Assembly: GCF_036785885.1 (NCBI RefSeq)
Contig: NC_092329.1
Span: forward strand, 19,362,449-19,426,448
Length of the DNA: 64,000 nt
From: Coffea arabica
Taxonomy: Eukaryota > Streptophyta > Magnoliopsida > Gentianales > Rubiaceae
Direction: 5' to 3'
In this document: piece after piece, positions 1 through 13,111 of the stretch
Numbering within the stretch: position 1 is the first letter of the stretch
Layout: each line of letters begins with the position of its first letter
The notes under the pieces: generated by a model
Database searches by the model: none
Told to the model about the DNA's origin: nothing
What the model saw: the letters and a program-made list of their open reading frames with translations, nothing else
Program-made: the position numbers and the translations under genes

Positions 1-2926
1 GAGAAATTAAGAGCGTATATTGGACGCGGGACCCGCTAGTGCGGAAAATTCGGAAAATTTCGGCCAACTAGGTTAAGTTTTGTATACTGGGTTTAATTTA
101 TCAGGTGTTAAGAGATAATTAGAGGATACCTAGATGGACTATCATTGGAGAGACAAAAGGATAGAGTTGCATTAAAAAGGGTGACAAGTGTCACCTTCCT
201 ATTCAACCTTGACTTTGACCATTATTTCTTACCTTTACTAATACTCAATTTTGACCCAAAAAGCACCTAAATTTCTGCAAGCTTGGCCGACCCTCTCTCT
301 CTCAAGAAAGAAAGAAAACTCTTCAAGTTTTAGCTCCAATCTTGCTCAAGTTGAACCATCCAACCATTTGATCTTGCAATTACTCCATAAAACCCCTCCA
401 CTTAGTGATTGTGAAGTGATTGGTGAAGTTATTTGGAAAGCTAAGAGGACTAGTAGCTCTCTCTCTCTTGTTTCTAAGGTGAGTTGTGAAGAACCACCCT
501 CCTCCCTTAATTGATGCTTAAATCATGATTAGTGGTGGTATGAGATGCAATATTATGGATTATTTCTTGATTTGTGGTTGAAGTGGTGAAGTTTTATTAT
601 TTTTGGGGATTTTTCTGTTTTAATATGAAAATGATTGTGTGGCTATCTATGATGATTGGAAATGGTATATAATGACTCTAGGAAGTGGAAAAAGTGATTA
701 ATTGCAACCAATTTCTGGTTTGGAAGAAATTTCAGAAAATTAGGGTTCTTGAGGGAGCATTCTGTCCGAATTTTTAGCTCCTAGTTAGAGGTCGAATTGG
801 CCTTATCTTAAAACATGAAAGTTTTAGGGAATGACATTTTAGAGGTGCCTACAAAATTTCAGGTCAATCGGAGTAGTGTAGAATTAGAAAAGTCGAAATT
901 ACCCTTGTTGTCCTGGTTTTATCCGAATGTAAGAATTGCGCCTGTAATTGGTTGTTTTGGCTGGAATTGCTTCCGAATTGGTTGTTGAGGCCTTCTGATG
1001 AAATTTATCCCTGCTTCTTAGCTTTCATCTGGTTTTGGAATTTCTGGATTTGGACTTGGAGAGCCTGAGTTATGATGTTTCCGCTAGAATGCATTTTGGT
1101 GAATCTGTTTTACGTTTTTGATGTAGTATCTTGCATTTTTGACCTGTTTTCACTAAAAACTGGGTTGAGTGACCTTCTGTGATGTTGTAGCCCTGTCTTT
1201 TAGCTTAGAAATGGTGGGTCTTGCACCCTCATCCAATAATCGTAGTGAAATTGGTGCCATTACCGCAAAATGAGGTCAAAAACTATTTTTTCAGGGCTAA
1301 AGCTAACTCCCCATTTCCGGATTTTTCTGGTTTCCTCTAATGCTTATATATGCTTATGGAACCCTATTGTGATCGTGTTGGCATTGGTTTATGACTTGTA
1401 ATCGAGTCTTCTTGTGCTTATTGAAATATTCTAGGGCTTGACTTTTATTTCCGGTCATTTTCCTAGCTAAGTTTTGTACTTGGATAACCTTGAGCCTATT
1501 GAACGGCTGTGGTGATGAATATATATTGAGTATGACTTTGGGAGTTGATTGAGGAAAATAATGAAGCCGTGATGGCTGGAAAAGTAAGAAATTTAGGGGA
1601 AGTACTGTCCAATTTTTCTAGGCCGATTGGTTCCTTTAAGTTTGAATTGGCTTGTGATAGAAATGAAGGGCTTTTGGGTTGTTGAACCTAGGTCTTCATG
1701 TTACCTTTTTGTTCCCAAAAATCATGTTTTGTAGCCTTGTATTAGTAATTATTTGGCGAGGCATACGACTAGTAGTCGAGCCTCACATGTGCATTTTGTT
1801 TACTCGATTCTGGATGTGAAACCTTCAATTGGTTTACTTTGATTATTTTAGAGTTTCTTGGCGATTAAAGCCAATTCGAAGTGAAAACTTTTGAGGTATC
1901 TGTACTTGAACCGGTGAGTGTACCACTCCCCTCCATTGCTGTTTAACTTGATTTCTGCTCTGCAATCTGTTTAATTTGTTCGAGACGAGGGTGTATTTTA
2001 TCACACTCGTTCTCTTGTCTGTTCATATGCCAATTTTGGTGTCAATCTGAATCTGAATCTGTATCTGTATCTGTTCGGACGTCGTTTGGAAACTTGTAAC
2101 CAACGACCTTTCTGTGACCTATGAGCTCAAATCCTCTGGCTAAGTTATTCGAGTCGGGCCGGCAAGGGCCTGGACGATTAGATAACGAACCACGGTAGTC
2201 TGTTTTGGGATCTTTGGGTATTGTGACCCTTGATTCCGGTATACTCGAGCATTACCATTTCTGTTTCTGTTGAGGTGAGCAGGCCCGGTAAAGAGGTGCT
2301 TGGTGGACGGAATTTGGTGTAAAGTGGGGTCTACGGACGTGTTGGTTCTATATACGTTGACGGAGAGTCAACCGGCTTGGATCAAGTACTGCGCTGGAAA
2401 GCTGGCTCCTGAGAGCCACCTATATCCTTCCTATTTGAGTTCTTGTGTTTACCTGTCTTACTTTACAGCAAGCATGTGTATCTGCTTTGTATAACATGAA
2501 ATGCCTGATTTTTCTGCTACATGTTTGGTACCTCATTGGGCATAAGCTCACCCCCTCCTCGTTATCTTTGTTTTCCTTACAGGAACCTCTTTTGGAAATC
2601 TTGATTTTGAGAAGCGAGTTGAGCTAGTTAGATAATCTTTTGTTCTTTTGTATAGCTCCTCGAGAGTGAGCAAACTCCAAATGTATTTCATTTCACTGGT
2701 TCCACTTGTATTGTAAACCTAGCGACATGTATATATGAAAGTATTTTCCCCATGTGATTTTGGTAAGTTACTTATAAGCTTGGCGGTCTTCAATCGTTCA
2801 ATTCTTTTGGGTCCTATCTCGCGTAATATCGGATTTGTGTAATTCGACTCCGTAGTCCTGGCGAGAGCTGGGCAGGCGGTCCGCTGAACCCTTTGGTTCG
2901 CCTTAGGGTGAGGTGGGGCTGTCACA
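1..2926 (+). mobile_element. LTR F, Del/Tekay-like gypsy LTR (5' end outside window)
   Basis: The stretch ends in GGGGCTGTCACA, the same terminal sequence as the LTRs of element C (GTCACA at 33391-33396), and the preceding 70 bases (from about 2853) match C closely. Other shared blocks are the segment around 2140-2200 (gattagataacgaacca) and the hairpin at 1985-2010. No primer-binding site follows; the sequence runs directly into a LINE ORF1, so this is a solo LTR or a 3' LTR whose element lies to the left. There is no credible protein-coding gene inside. A consensus splice donor (AAG|GTGAGT) lies at 476-484. Family placement rests on similarity to C. Confidence 0.8.
1985..2010 (+). promoter_or_regulatory. 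conserved LTR hairpin
   Basis: The arms ACGAG (1985-1989) and CTCGT (2006-2010) flank a loop containing ATTTTATC. The equivalent place in element C has CAAG/CTTG arms around nearly the same loop (12048-12071), so pairing is kept although bases differ. The role is unknown; an RNA signal in the LTR transcript is possible. Confidence 0.5.
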
Positions 2927-4358
2927 ATGACCCTGTCACCTCTCCCTTAACTTCAGCAGAATAGATTTCATCTATTGGTTTGGTCTTTTTCCACTGAATT
3001 AACTCAGTATTAGCTTCCTCTATCTCTTCGTCCCTGATCAAGACCTTTCTCTTTCCACCATGCAACTGACTAACTTCATTGCTGTTTACTTCCCTCAAAG
3101 GTCTTCTATTTCTGGTTGGGGACATTAACCTTCTAAATGTCCTCTTAGCACTCCTGTACCTTCTCGTCCTATGGGGTTCTTGGTGGATCACTAGCACTCC
3201 TGTAGTTTCTGCATTGACCTCATATTCTTGGTTTTGGTTGTGTCGTTCTGTCTCTTGATCCTTCTCCATTTCTTCCACTGCAATAGGGGTCTGATTCCCT
3301 TCCTCAGCTTGTGTCACTAATGGGAGGGCAAGTCTTTCCTTTTCTAGGTTCATGAGCTCCTCACTACAGCCAAGGACAGCTTCCATGTTTCCCAGTACAT
3401 TTGGTAAGGCTTCCTTTTCCTGAATAGTCCTTGACACCTCCCTGTCTTTCCTTACTTCCTGAGTTTTGTTTCTTTCTTTATCAGTAGACAACAGAGATTC
3501 CACAAGCCTTTGGTTCAGTTGCTTCCTGTTTCACTGTTGTTCAACCAGTTCTTCTTCCTGAAATCTCCAATATCTTTTGTCACTTGACCCTTCAGTCCTA
3601 GTAGAATGTTTTAGAGGTGAGCTTCTAGTGTTTTTAGCTCTCAACCAGGGTCCATACTGATTTTTCCCCTTGTTTCCCCCTAAGACTCTCTTCTCCCTGC
3701 AGGATCTCTCACTGTGGCCTACTATCCCATAGCTATAGTAGAAATCAGGGCACCTTTCATATTTAAAAGCTACCCACTTAAGTGATCCTGAAACTTTCAC
3801 TACAGTTCCTCTGAGCAGGGGTTTTGTCAAGTCAACTAAAGCTAAAATTTTCAGATGCCTACCCTCTTTCCTTCCATTCTGAGGTATTAACACCTCTCTT
3901 ACTTCCTTAAATACTACCCCTATCGTTTTTCCTACCTCCTTAGAAAGCCAATGCATTGGCAGATTCCAAAGTTGCACCCAAAGGGGTGCAGTCATAAAAG
4001 CACGGTAGTCCTCTTCTATCCCTTCCTTCCACCTATTCATAACTAACATTTGGTTATCCATCACCCAAGGACCCCCCCTCGATAATTCTTTCCTTATCAT
4101 CATCACTAGGGATGTTAAACTGAAACACATTGGGTCCGAGCTCCATCACAGTCATATTTCTAGGATATCCCCAAGCAGCCGAAGCAAAATTTTTTACCCC
4201 CATGAACTTAGCTATTTTTCCCCCATAACTCTTCCTATAAGACTACCCTCACAAGCTCTTACTCCCTGATGGAGGTCTTCCAGTTCCAAGGTGGCACCTA
4301 ACAGCTCATTTCCCTCCAGTGAAAACTTTTTTAACAACTCTGATAAGTCTCCCTCCAT
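2927..4358 (-). pseudogene. LINE (L1-type) ORF1 relic, DUF4283 plus zinc knuckle
   Basis: ORF1 of plant LINEs encodes an RNA-binding chaperone for target-primed reverse transcription. The reading starts at ATG 4358-4356. It shows a DUF4283-like block with 'PLWVQLWNLPMHWLSKEVGK' (about 3980-3920) and then a CCHC-knuckle remnant at about 3750-3695 in which the first two cysteines are tyrosine (FYYSYG where FCxxCG is usual), followed by a basic, Glu/Lys-rich tail. The frame is broken by a shift near the G run at 4199-4204, a compensating shift at the G run near 4073-4079, and an in-frame TGA at 3533-3531; both downstream segments are in the same frame as the start. The ORF is cut at 2926 by LTR F, so no reverse-transcriptase ORF2 is present. 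Domain names are from memory; the resemblance is strong. Confidence 0.78.
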
Positions 4359-6511
4359 AGATAATGTCAGACACTTCTAAACCGTATTACCACTCCACAC
4401 CCAGGAAAACACTAGTTGTAGCAGAGTTGGAGCAAGTAAAAATATAAGCAAGGCGAACTAATAAAACTATTTGATAAAGAGATGAGGCTACTGATTAGAG
4501 AAGAAAGTGAAGATTGAAATGCACAAGCAAACTCTGGTCACAAGCACCTCTAAAAACAAGACAAAGAAATGAGAGACACACAGCACCTCAGTACGTCTGG
4601 CAAATGTTTAACATAGAGTTATTCCTTCTTATGCTTGAACTTCCGCTTTTCATGCAACATTCACCGAGTGATTGTGCTGCATTCTTTACCTTAATTCCAG
4701 TCCAGTTTGGAAATGGATATATCTCAGAAATTGTGGGAATGTGGTAGTTTGAAAAATGTTTGATTTTGCTGACTTTCCCACCAAGGGGGGAAGTGGCTCT
4801 TATCCTAAGATAGAGCACTTCTACTAAGAGTGAGGAACACCTCTACTTAGAGAGAGGACTTATGATGGAAGGTAATCGCTCTTAACTTTTTAGGCCAAAC
4901 TTTGTACTCATCTTTCAGTAAAAATAATTCATTACCAAGTTCTCATCTTACATTCACTTTGTGAAGAAACATAGTATAACTTATCAGATTTTCTGTTAAA
5001 CTATTATCATGTGGAGTATATTTCCAACAGTGGTAGACATGAGTATGATAGAGATAAGTAGTAGTAAAAAAATAGATTACCGACTTCTACCAGACTAGTA
5101 TAGACGCATCAAGTACACTAATATGCCATATTCATTCATGCTTTCATAAAACTAATATTTATAAACCATTGTCCATGGAACAAAAGTGCCAAAACACAAC
5201 ATATCTACTTAAAAGCATGCATTAACTAGTAAAACTTACACACCTAGGACTCCTAACTACATGTTCTACTACGCACCACCACCTATCTTCAGTGGTCATT
5301 AGTGCCATGCCACCAATATAAAAAAAAAAGAAAAAAAAGGACCTCTGATATAAGTATCAACTTCCGTGGTTTTCATTCAAATCTTTCCAAAAACAAGAGC
5401 AAACACTAGGTTAATTCTCGTCACCACAATAGCCAATTTGAGAAAATTACAATATTTTTAGCACCTAATAGTTAATAACAGGCTATTAGTTACATCCAAC
5501 TTTTCAAATATTATCTCCACTATAGTGGAATTCTAATAGACAATTGCAATATTAACATTGTCACCCATAGCCACATTTCAGGCCAAACTTGTGTTGTAAC
5601 CCTTATCGGCTATAAGTCGGTTAGCAAACCAATCATCAAAATATGCCACAAACATGATCCAAACATTAGTGTATACCTCACCCTTGAGAGCAAAGTAGTG
5701 AGTTACAAACTGCTCCTTCGTCATAAACCAAGTATTGTAGGTCATAATGAAGCAGGCCTTGAGATTGTGTATGATCAGGATTGGACAATGAAGTCACTTG
5801 ACAAGGGGGGGGGGAATACTTTCTCATTTGTAATGGGGTTCTGGATGGGGATGCACAAGACTAAAATAGGCTGAAAAAAGTCATAGTTGGAAATCTATCA
5901 AAATCCAAAAGTACTTCCTTTGTTACCCACTTCACCCTTGTGTGGTGAATGGTTGGTTACCTGCTCAGTTTAGCAATGGCCAGTATTGAACATGAATGTT
6001 AAGGATGTATTTGATGGCCATAAAAGTGGGAAGCTGAGGAGTTGTTATGTATGTATATAAGGGAGAGTTGTGGTTCATTAAGAGAGACAAGGTAGGTTAG
6101 GTAGGATTAGGATTATAAAAGGGGAGTTAATGTAATGAGATGTCAACTAAGAAATAGAATGTGCCAATCAGTTCTTGTTTCAGTACTTATAGCAGATGCG
6201 TTGTACCAATCTTGGTAATTTAGCACCAATTTGTATAATATTAGATAGGATGTGCGTAATCTCCACTAGTCATGTCTAATAAATGCTGGGCTTGAAATAG
6301 GGTTTGAAGGCCACAAAATTCTATTACCCTTGGCTCTCGGTGAAGAGGAAATAATGGAGTGGTTTGATAAAGAAACAATGGAATGGCCCCATTGCAAATT
6401 GGCTTTTGAAGAATTTTGCAAGAAAAGGCTTGTCTACTTGACAAAGCACCAATACTTGGTAATTACATGAGAACATATGAGAGATAAACCTTGTTGAACG
6501 TTACCCTTTTT
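4359..6511. other. unassigned intergenic DNA
   Basis: The first 100 bases may be the LINE 5' untranslated region. The rest shows no gene I recognise. Visible items are an A-rich run (about 5321-5339), a G run of ten (about 5805-5814), and a minus-strand open stretch of about 66 codons ending with TGA at 5580-5578. That stretch includes 'AYFDDWFANRLIADKG' and has no recognised family. Short open frames at 4514-4818 overlap on both strands and look like chance. Confidence 0.5.
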
Positions 6512-8540
6512 TGTGATGTCTCATAAAAATTTATTATTTTAAAATCCATTTCGATCTTATTTAAATATTTAATTGCCCATTTACTCTGATTATTATTTTC
6601 TAACCTCTTTAGACCTAATTATATGGGCCTATAGCTTCGTTATATTTTTAAAGTGATTTGTTTCAAAATTTAATTTTTGAAAACTCGTTAAATGAAAATA
6701 GTGAATACGCGATTTGGGATTTTAGCTGATTTGGAAATACCATAAGTTGGGAAAATTGGAGACTTGTATAATGGTCCTAAAATAGGTATTCTGTGTTTAA
6801 GTATTCAAGTGATAGTTATTAGCACTATCGTTATAAGAATTTCTTGGAGATTTCACTTTATTGCACTTAATTTGGAGATACGCGTTTTACACTCGTGATT
6901 TAATTGAGGGACTTTAGACCCTTATTTTGGGACAATTAAAAGTGAATAATATTAATATGAATACAAGTACATGAGAGGTTTAGTGCACTAGTGAAACAAA
7001 TGCAAGAGGAATTGAGCACGAAACGCGCGCGTGCCCGCACGAGAGAGAGTTGACTTTTGCACCAATTCTAGCCACACAAATGAAGCTTCCTTAGGAAGCC
7101 AAATTTAGACTAAAACACTCTCCCTCCTCCTCACAAAGCAGCCGGCCATCCTTGTGCAAAAACAACTCAAGTTCTTCAAAATTTTCCTTCACAAAATATT
7201 CATCAATCTTCATCCAATTCCTTCCAAATTGCACACACACTTAGCCTAATACTAGGAGATCATATTAAGCTACAAAGGAGAGCTGCAATCCACGGTTTTC
7301 TTGGACAAGGAGGAAGCCGAAATTCTGCCTTTGTTCATCACACAAGTAGGTGATGATCCAACCTTCAAATCTTGGTTTTTGGAAGTAGAATTTCACGTAT
7401 AAACTCTTGTATGCATGTAGGTAGTCTTGTTTATGGTAGATTTTGTTGTGTGGGCTCTATGAACTCCCACTTTTGATGGAAAGACTGATTTGATGATTGA
7501 TGATGAAATTAATGGTGGTTTAGTACTTAAATTAGTGGATTAATGTTGTATTGTTGGTAGAAAATGAAAGGAGGTGCTTGGAGCAAAAGTGACCATTTTA
7601 CCCCTGCATTGTCCGACCACTTTTGTGCAATATTTTAAGGTTCTAATGGCTTGTTTATGTTTTTTACATGTTATATTGGTTGTGTAAAAAGTTTTATTGA
7701 AAAATAACTTGATTTGGTCACCCAAATGTTGGATTTACGAAAGCTTAGAAATCTGGAAACTAATCCCGTATTCACCCAGGTAATGTTTTTGTTTCGGCTA
7801 TATCTTTTTACTCCGATGTCGGAATCGAGTGCCGTTTATGGCATTGGAAACTAAACATTCCCAGATTTCCAACGGTATAAAATTCACATTCTGGCTCCAT
7901 TTGAGTGAGCCAAACCAATCATTTGAAATCCATTGTCCTGTTTCATTGCTTCCTGGAAGGCAGCACATGAGCTGCAACTTGATGCTCACGAATGAGCTGG
8001 TTATGGACAAATTTTGAAAATGGTTTCTTCTGAGAAAATATAACCTTATGAGTCTATTTTCTAAAGCCACCAACCATGCTCAATTCTGAGTTGAATTGAG
8101 TGATTTATGATGGAAATTCAAAACTGACTTTGTGAATGAAAACAGTGTTTTGGACAGATTTGAAACTAACTACGGTTTGGGACTTGTTATCCGAAGCTTC
8201 TTACTGTAAATCATCTATCGAATGCACATTGAACATATTTTGGACATTACCTACTGGAATGAACCATGTTTGAGATGTTCCTTGACCAAATGTTTGGAAA
8301 CGACAAAACGGAAGTTCAAAGGCAGCTTAGCCTTAGAATTTCTTGTGATTTCAACGGTTTTGTTAACCCACTTTCTGTGCTTATTTATCCATGAAATTTG
8401 GTAGAGGAACAACCCTTATATGGCAGTATTATACTACTAATTTTGGTGTTATTCCGAGGCCGTTTCATTGCTCAACTAAACTTCCAAAGTTTGTGACTTG
8501 ATTTTGAAAAACCGTTGTTTAACAAGGAAATTTGGGTAAC
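6512..8540 (+). mobile_element. LTR G, diverged and truncated Del-like LTR
   Basis: It begins TGTGATGTCTCATAAAAATT, close to the start of element C's LTR (TGTGACAACTCATAAAATT). It then shows the same general organisation: an AT-rich head with 'atacgcgatttgggat'-type sequence, a pyrimidine-rich leader near 7080-7300 and long non-coding DNA. The end GTCACA is absent; the sequence runs into a Harbinger transposase relic near 8540, so the right part is lost. The right boundary is approximate. It could instead be an unrelated repeat with a similar head. Confidence 0.5.
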
Positions 8541-9225
8541 TTTGAGCTACCATATCTTGGTGCTCGAAGCTTCAATGATACACTACTATCATGAGCATTG
8601 CCTTCCCAACCAATTTTGATATATAAATCTCATGTCATGATCACACGCAGCTAGAATATTTCGTGAGAGGGTGTCTTTGTTACGAAAAGCATCATGTACC
8701 TCTATTGGCACACTAATTGAGACATGAATTCTATCAATTGTCCCAATTCAATCATGTATTATAAGGGACATACATAATAGCGAGTGGTATTTTTGTTAGC
8801 AAGTATGGAAAGTACCTTAAACCATGGATAAATCTATCCGTTCTTAAGAATTGCAGGATGAATGGCATCCGTGTCTCTTTGTCGGATTGCAATAGTTTCT
8901 AAATGAACTAAGGCTTGACAAGCATAGTGCATGTGCCGATGGATGATCTCAATGGAATGCTGAAAATGCTCGCCTAACACCCTTTATGTCAAGTCGTGGC
9001 TAAAGTTGTATAATTTAATCGCTATTCCTTCCTCCAAAGACACACTATAATAGGGTTCTTCATTGGTCTCACATTAATCAGCAAAGTTGAATAAATGTGA
9101 GAACATTCATGTGCATATTCTCCGGCATCCTAGTATTGTGTCCATCCATCAACTTGTTTACCCATTCTTGACCTGTCAACGTACTTGTTTGGACTAACTG
9201 CCTCAGCCTTGGCAGCTGTTTTCTT
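8541..9225 (-). pseudogene. PIF/Harbinger (ALP1-like) transposase relic
   Basis: Read on the minus strand, this shows landmarks of the DDE_Tnp_4 nuclease family. The first is an N-terminal 'VNKLMDGHNTRM' block (about 9165-9130). Next comes 'EHFQHSIEIIHRHMHYACQAL' split over about 8975-8915. The third is 'IDRIHVSISVP' (about 8735-8700), holding the first catalytic Asp region, followed by 'AFRNKDTLSRNILAACDHDM' and 'MRFIY'. The fourth is 'GWEGNAHDSSV' (about 8610-8580), holding the second Asp region. A frameshift separates MRFIY from GWEG, stops occur in the N-terminal half, and the C-terminal third with the last acidic residue is missing where LTR G abuts. The enzyme would cut and paste DNA transposons; this copy cannot work. 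ALP1-type domesticated proteins share the fold, so the source could be a transposon or a host gene. Confidence 0.72.
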
Positions 9226-9725
9226 TGAAAGTTTCATGCTAGTATCAATATAGCCGTAGCTATGTTTTTCGTATCATTCAAGTCATGTAGATTCACTTCC
9301 CCCTCTCTATTCTTGATATGAGCACCTACTGCTGGACCTTCAAAATAGTTGACTAATAAGAATCAAATGAGGCATAAATTATGAAATAAATATGTATCAT
9401 AAAAAAGTAAGTTTCATAATCATGTCATTAAGTAGTAGGATGGGACGAAATTCCCTTAATTATGATATGAGCACCTAATTCGAGACTTTTGAAACAATAG
9501 CAATAAAAATACAAAAAAGGTAACTTAATATGTCAACTCTTAAAGGCATAAAGTATGAAATTTCATGATAGAATTCATACATAATTTCAACCCACATTGA
9601 TTATTTTCGGCAATAAACAGACCCAGACCTAACAAAGGCCAACACTTAAAATCTGCCGAAACATTTTATGACATAACCAAAACATTAAAATTTTTCCCAG
9701 TACAAAAAACATAAAAGCTAGCATC
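9226..9725. other. unassigned DNA between Harbinger relic and element C
   Basis: About 500 AT-rich bases without a recognisable coding segment. Position suggests it belongs to the same old Harbinger copy or its flank, continuing after element C at 33402. Confidence 0.35.
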
Positions 9726-9730
9726 AAACT
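9726..9730. repeat. target-site duplication of element C, left copy
   Basis: AAACT directly before the LTR start TGTGAC; the same five bases follow the right LTR at 33397-33401. Confidence 0.9.
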
Positions 9731-12700
9731 TGTGACAACTCATAAAATTCCTTATATTTTTCTTAAAATTTCCTTTAATTCAAAATTTATTACTTTCCAA
9801 TAATTTTAATACACATTCACTTCCCCAATAGCTTCAAATAATCATATAATTAAGGATTTTCCCTTTCGTTTTCAAGTTAGCGTGAATTAAGGTTTTACGC
9901 CTATCCGTGGTGTGCCTATCCGGTACGGAATGGGGATCAAATTTGGTGATTAAGAGTGAGTTTTAGATGATATTAAGTGTATGATTAGAAGTGATAATAA
10001 TAAGTTAGTGAATTATAAGGTAAAACCCTAGTATACGCGATTTAAGAAAAATCGGCTCTAACCGACGGGCATCGTTCACTACCGATTGAATACACCACTC
10101 AACCACCACTTCATTAACTTAATCCCATAGTTATTAGAGCCAAAATATCAGCCCATAATCATCATGTGATGGCCGAAATTCTTCACTAAAAAAGCCAAGG
10201 AAAAGAAAAAAAAAATTGAGGAAGATCTTGGAGTGACACTTGGAGCACATCTAACCATCTTTGACCAAATTCAAGTCCAAGCTTCTTATCTTTCTTGGAC
10301 TTCATTTTCTCTTCATTTTCAGCTATGGTGGCTGAAAATTGAGAGACAAAAAGGGAGAAAAAAGAGTTTCAATCCATCTTGGATTTTGCTTGATTGAGTG
10401 AGAAAACAAGAAAACTAAATCGATTAACTTGTAAATTGAGAGCTTGGGAAGCTTAGGGAGCTAAATTTCACAAGGAAAGGTGAAGGATAACTCTTGCAAG
10501 CCCTTTTATTGAGGTATTATGGCTGATCATCCTTCCCTGTTCCCTTACTCTTGTTTGAGTTATGTAGTAACTTGAATTCATGCTTGGTGATATCTAATCT
10601 AAGTGATTGTAATGATTGTAATGATGAATTTTGAGTTAGAGTTTTGAATGGTTCACTCGTAATTCTTGTTGTTTGGACGGTATATGGTGTATGTAGGCTT
10701 GTATAGGAGGTAGTAGTAGTGGTTTTAAGCTATAAATGTGAAGTTACATGTTCAATACCTTAAATTCTAGAATTGAGATTCTTCATTGCTCTGTTCTGCC
10801 TGGTTCTGTTTGACCATGATGGGGGCCGAATTAGGCTTATAACAAAACATGAAAGTTGTAGGGAATGATGTATTATAGCTGCCTGTAAAATTTCAGCTCA
10901 ATCTAAATACTGTATCATATGAAAAGACAAATATACCCTTGACTGCCATTGGTAGAGCTCTGTGGACAGTGTAGACATTTCACCAATCTGACTACATCTA
11001 TTTACCCAAATCTGTACAAAATTAGCATCTAGCCAAAACACAGAAGTTGTAATTCTATGTCTTAGCTTTCCAATGGCCCTAAAAACGCCTCAATCGGACT
11101 TCGGTAGCCTGAGTTGTTGTCATTTAAGCATAGTGCGGTTAACTAGCCTGATGGTGAGATTCTGGTTCTGTAATTTGAAATTTTGACCTGGATACACTAT
11201 GAACTGGGTTAAGTGGTCTTCATCAAAATTATAGCCCCCCATCTTATCTTCATAATGCTATAAATTTCATCCTAATCCGATAAGTGCAGCTTCGGTTGTG
11301 ACCGATACACTAAAAGACATCAAACCTGTCATTTTGTTCTTTGCCTTACATCTTATTTCCGCTCACTTTCCCAGCTTGGTTTTGTAATTGAATGACTTTT
11401 AGCCTATTGAACAACTATTGTGATGAGATTATTTGTATGTGTTTTGGGCTGATTGAGAAAAAGAATGAAGTCATAAATGGCTAGAAAATAGGTAAATACA
11501 AAGGGCGTGCTGCCCAAATTTGCGCTCAAGGGTTAGGTAGATATACTCGCGATTTGCGTAAGGATTTGAGAACGAATACCACGTGAACCATCTAGAATAT
11601 TTACGTCTTCTTTTATTGAGATATATAAGTTAGAACTTGGCTGAACTTGTACCCTTGGAAAATGAAAGTAATAATCAATAGAAATACGTTTTCCTCGTTC
11701 TTTCGACACCAATGGGAGTTCTACAGTTTTAACCGCTTTCTTACTGAAACTAAACGAGCGAGCATAAATTTTTCGGGATTTGATAAGTATCTTGAATACT
11801 ACTTAAATGAGTTGCATTTACTTGATTTTCTTGAAGCAAAACTCCTATGTTTCAAACTCTAGAGAGTTTTACATTCGTCAATGATATTTTATCGCAGATT
11901 TGGACTCCCAACAAGGAGTAATACCTGAACGTGACCCGTAAAGGCATTACATCTTTGGTGAGTGCTTCCAAATACCTGATTGAACTTCACACTTGTTTTC
12001 AATACTTGACCAATGTGATCGAATGATATTTGATTGGTATGATCGGGCAAGGGTGTACTTTATCGCACTTGCCCTAATGTGATATGTACGTGTTTATTGG
12101 TGCAATTGATTTGATATACTTGTACTTGATTTGTAAGTCCTGGAGCGATAGCATGTACCACACTCAATCCGAGTTGGAAGTACCTCTCATTCCCGTCTCC
12201 GTACTTTTATCTTGATTCAGTCAATTGGAGATGTTATCTTATCGAATTCTTGGGAACTCAAACCCTACTGACTAGTTAATCGAGTCGACCCGGCAAGGAC
12301 TTGGTCGATTAGATAACGAACCATGGGTAGTTAGTGATGTCGAGTGGAGTGTTATCTCCTCGACTAATCGGTATACTCGAGTATTACCACCAGTGTTTAG
12401 TTGGTGTTCGGGCCCGATAAGGGGGTTGAATGGTGGACGGATTGGAGTTAAACAACGTACTACTCGATTGGTTACTTTACTTGAAAGTTGATGGAGTGTC
12501 AACTAATACTTGATCAAGCTCTGGTGAAAAATGGGAATTTGGCTCCTGAGAACCATCTGTATCCTTATACATTGATTGTTATTCGAAGTGTTATTGTTCT
12601 TTTGGAAAACAAAGAGTTTTCACTCGCCCATCTTGACATTTGCTGTTTGAAGTGTTACTGCTCACTTTCATGAACTTGTTATGCTCGCTATTTTGCTACG

Positions 12701-13109
12701 TGATATTTGTACTTTTCAATATTGGTCAACTTGCTATTTGGAACCTCACTGGACTTTTAACTCATTCCACTCCATTTGTTTTTCTTACAGGTGGTATGAG
12801 CAAGGCGTGAGACGTGTACAGATTAGCTTAGTCTAGTTGTTTTGAATTTTGAATTGTACTCGCGCTAGCGCCCGACTAGGGTTGATTGTATTTGAATTGT
12901 AAACGTTTTGAAGTAGTTTGGTGTGTAGAAGTTTTGTATCTGAATTTAAGCATCAATGTATATATTAAGTTGAAGGGGCTGTGTTATTTATTTTCTATGG
13001 ATGTACGTTATTTTTTTCTTGAGCAATGAGTAAGTGAGTCCTGGCGAGAGATGGGCAGGCGACCCGCCGAACCCTGGGGTACGCCCTAAAGGGAGGTGGG
13101 GCCGTTACA
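9731..13109 (+). repeat. element C left LTR
   Basis: It is 3379 bp, TGTGAC...GTTACA. The partner LTR, once B is removed, is about the same length (15055-16236 plus 31202-33396). It carries the conserved hairpin at 12045-12074 (GGGCAAG/CTTGCCC) and the GC-rich tail from about 13036. Open frames inside are short and not coding-like. Confidence 0.92.
12045..12074 (+). promoter_or_regulatory. conserved LTR hairpin
   Basis: Perfect 7-bp arms GGGCAAG (12045-12051) and CTTGCCC (12068-12074) around a loop containing TTTATC. The homologous site in the right LTR is about 32334-32363, and a version with different but paired bases is in LTR F at 1985-2010. Confidence 0.55.
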
Positions 13110-13111
13110 GA

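Noticed and set aside
6241..6470. Plus-strand codons reading EEEIMEWFDKETMEWPH, vaguely gag-like
   Set aside because: No further gag motif, knuckle or flanking LTR fits; resemblance too weak to call.
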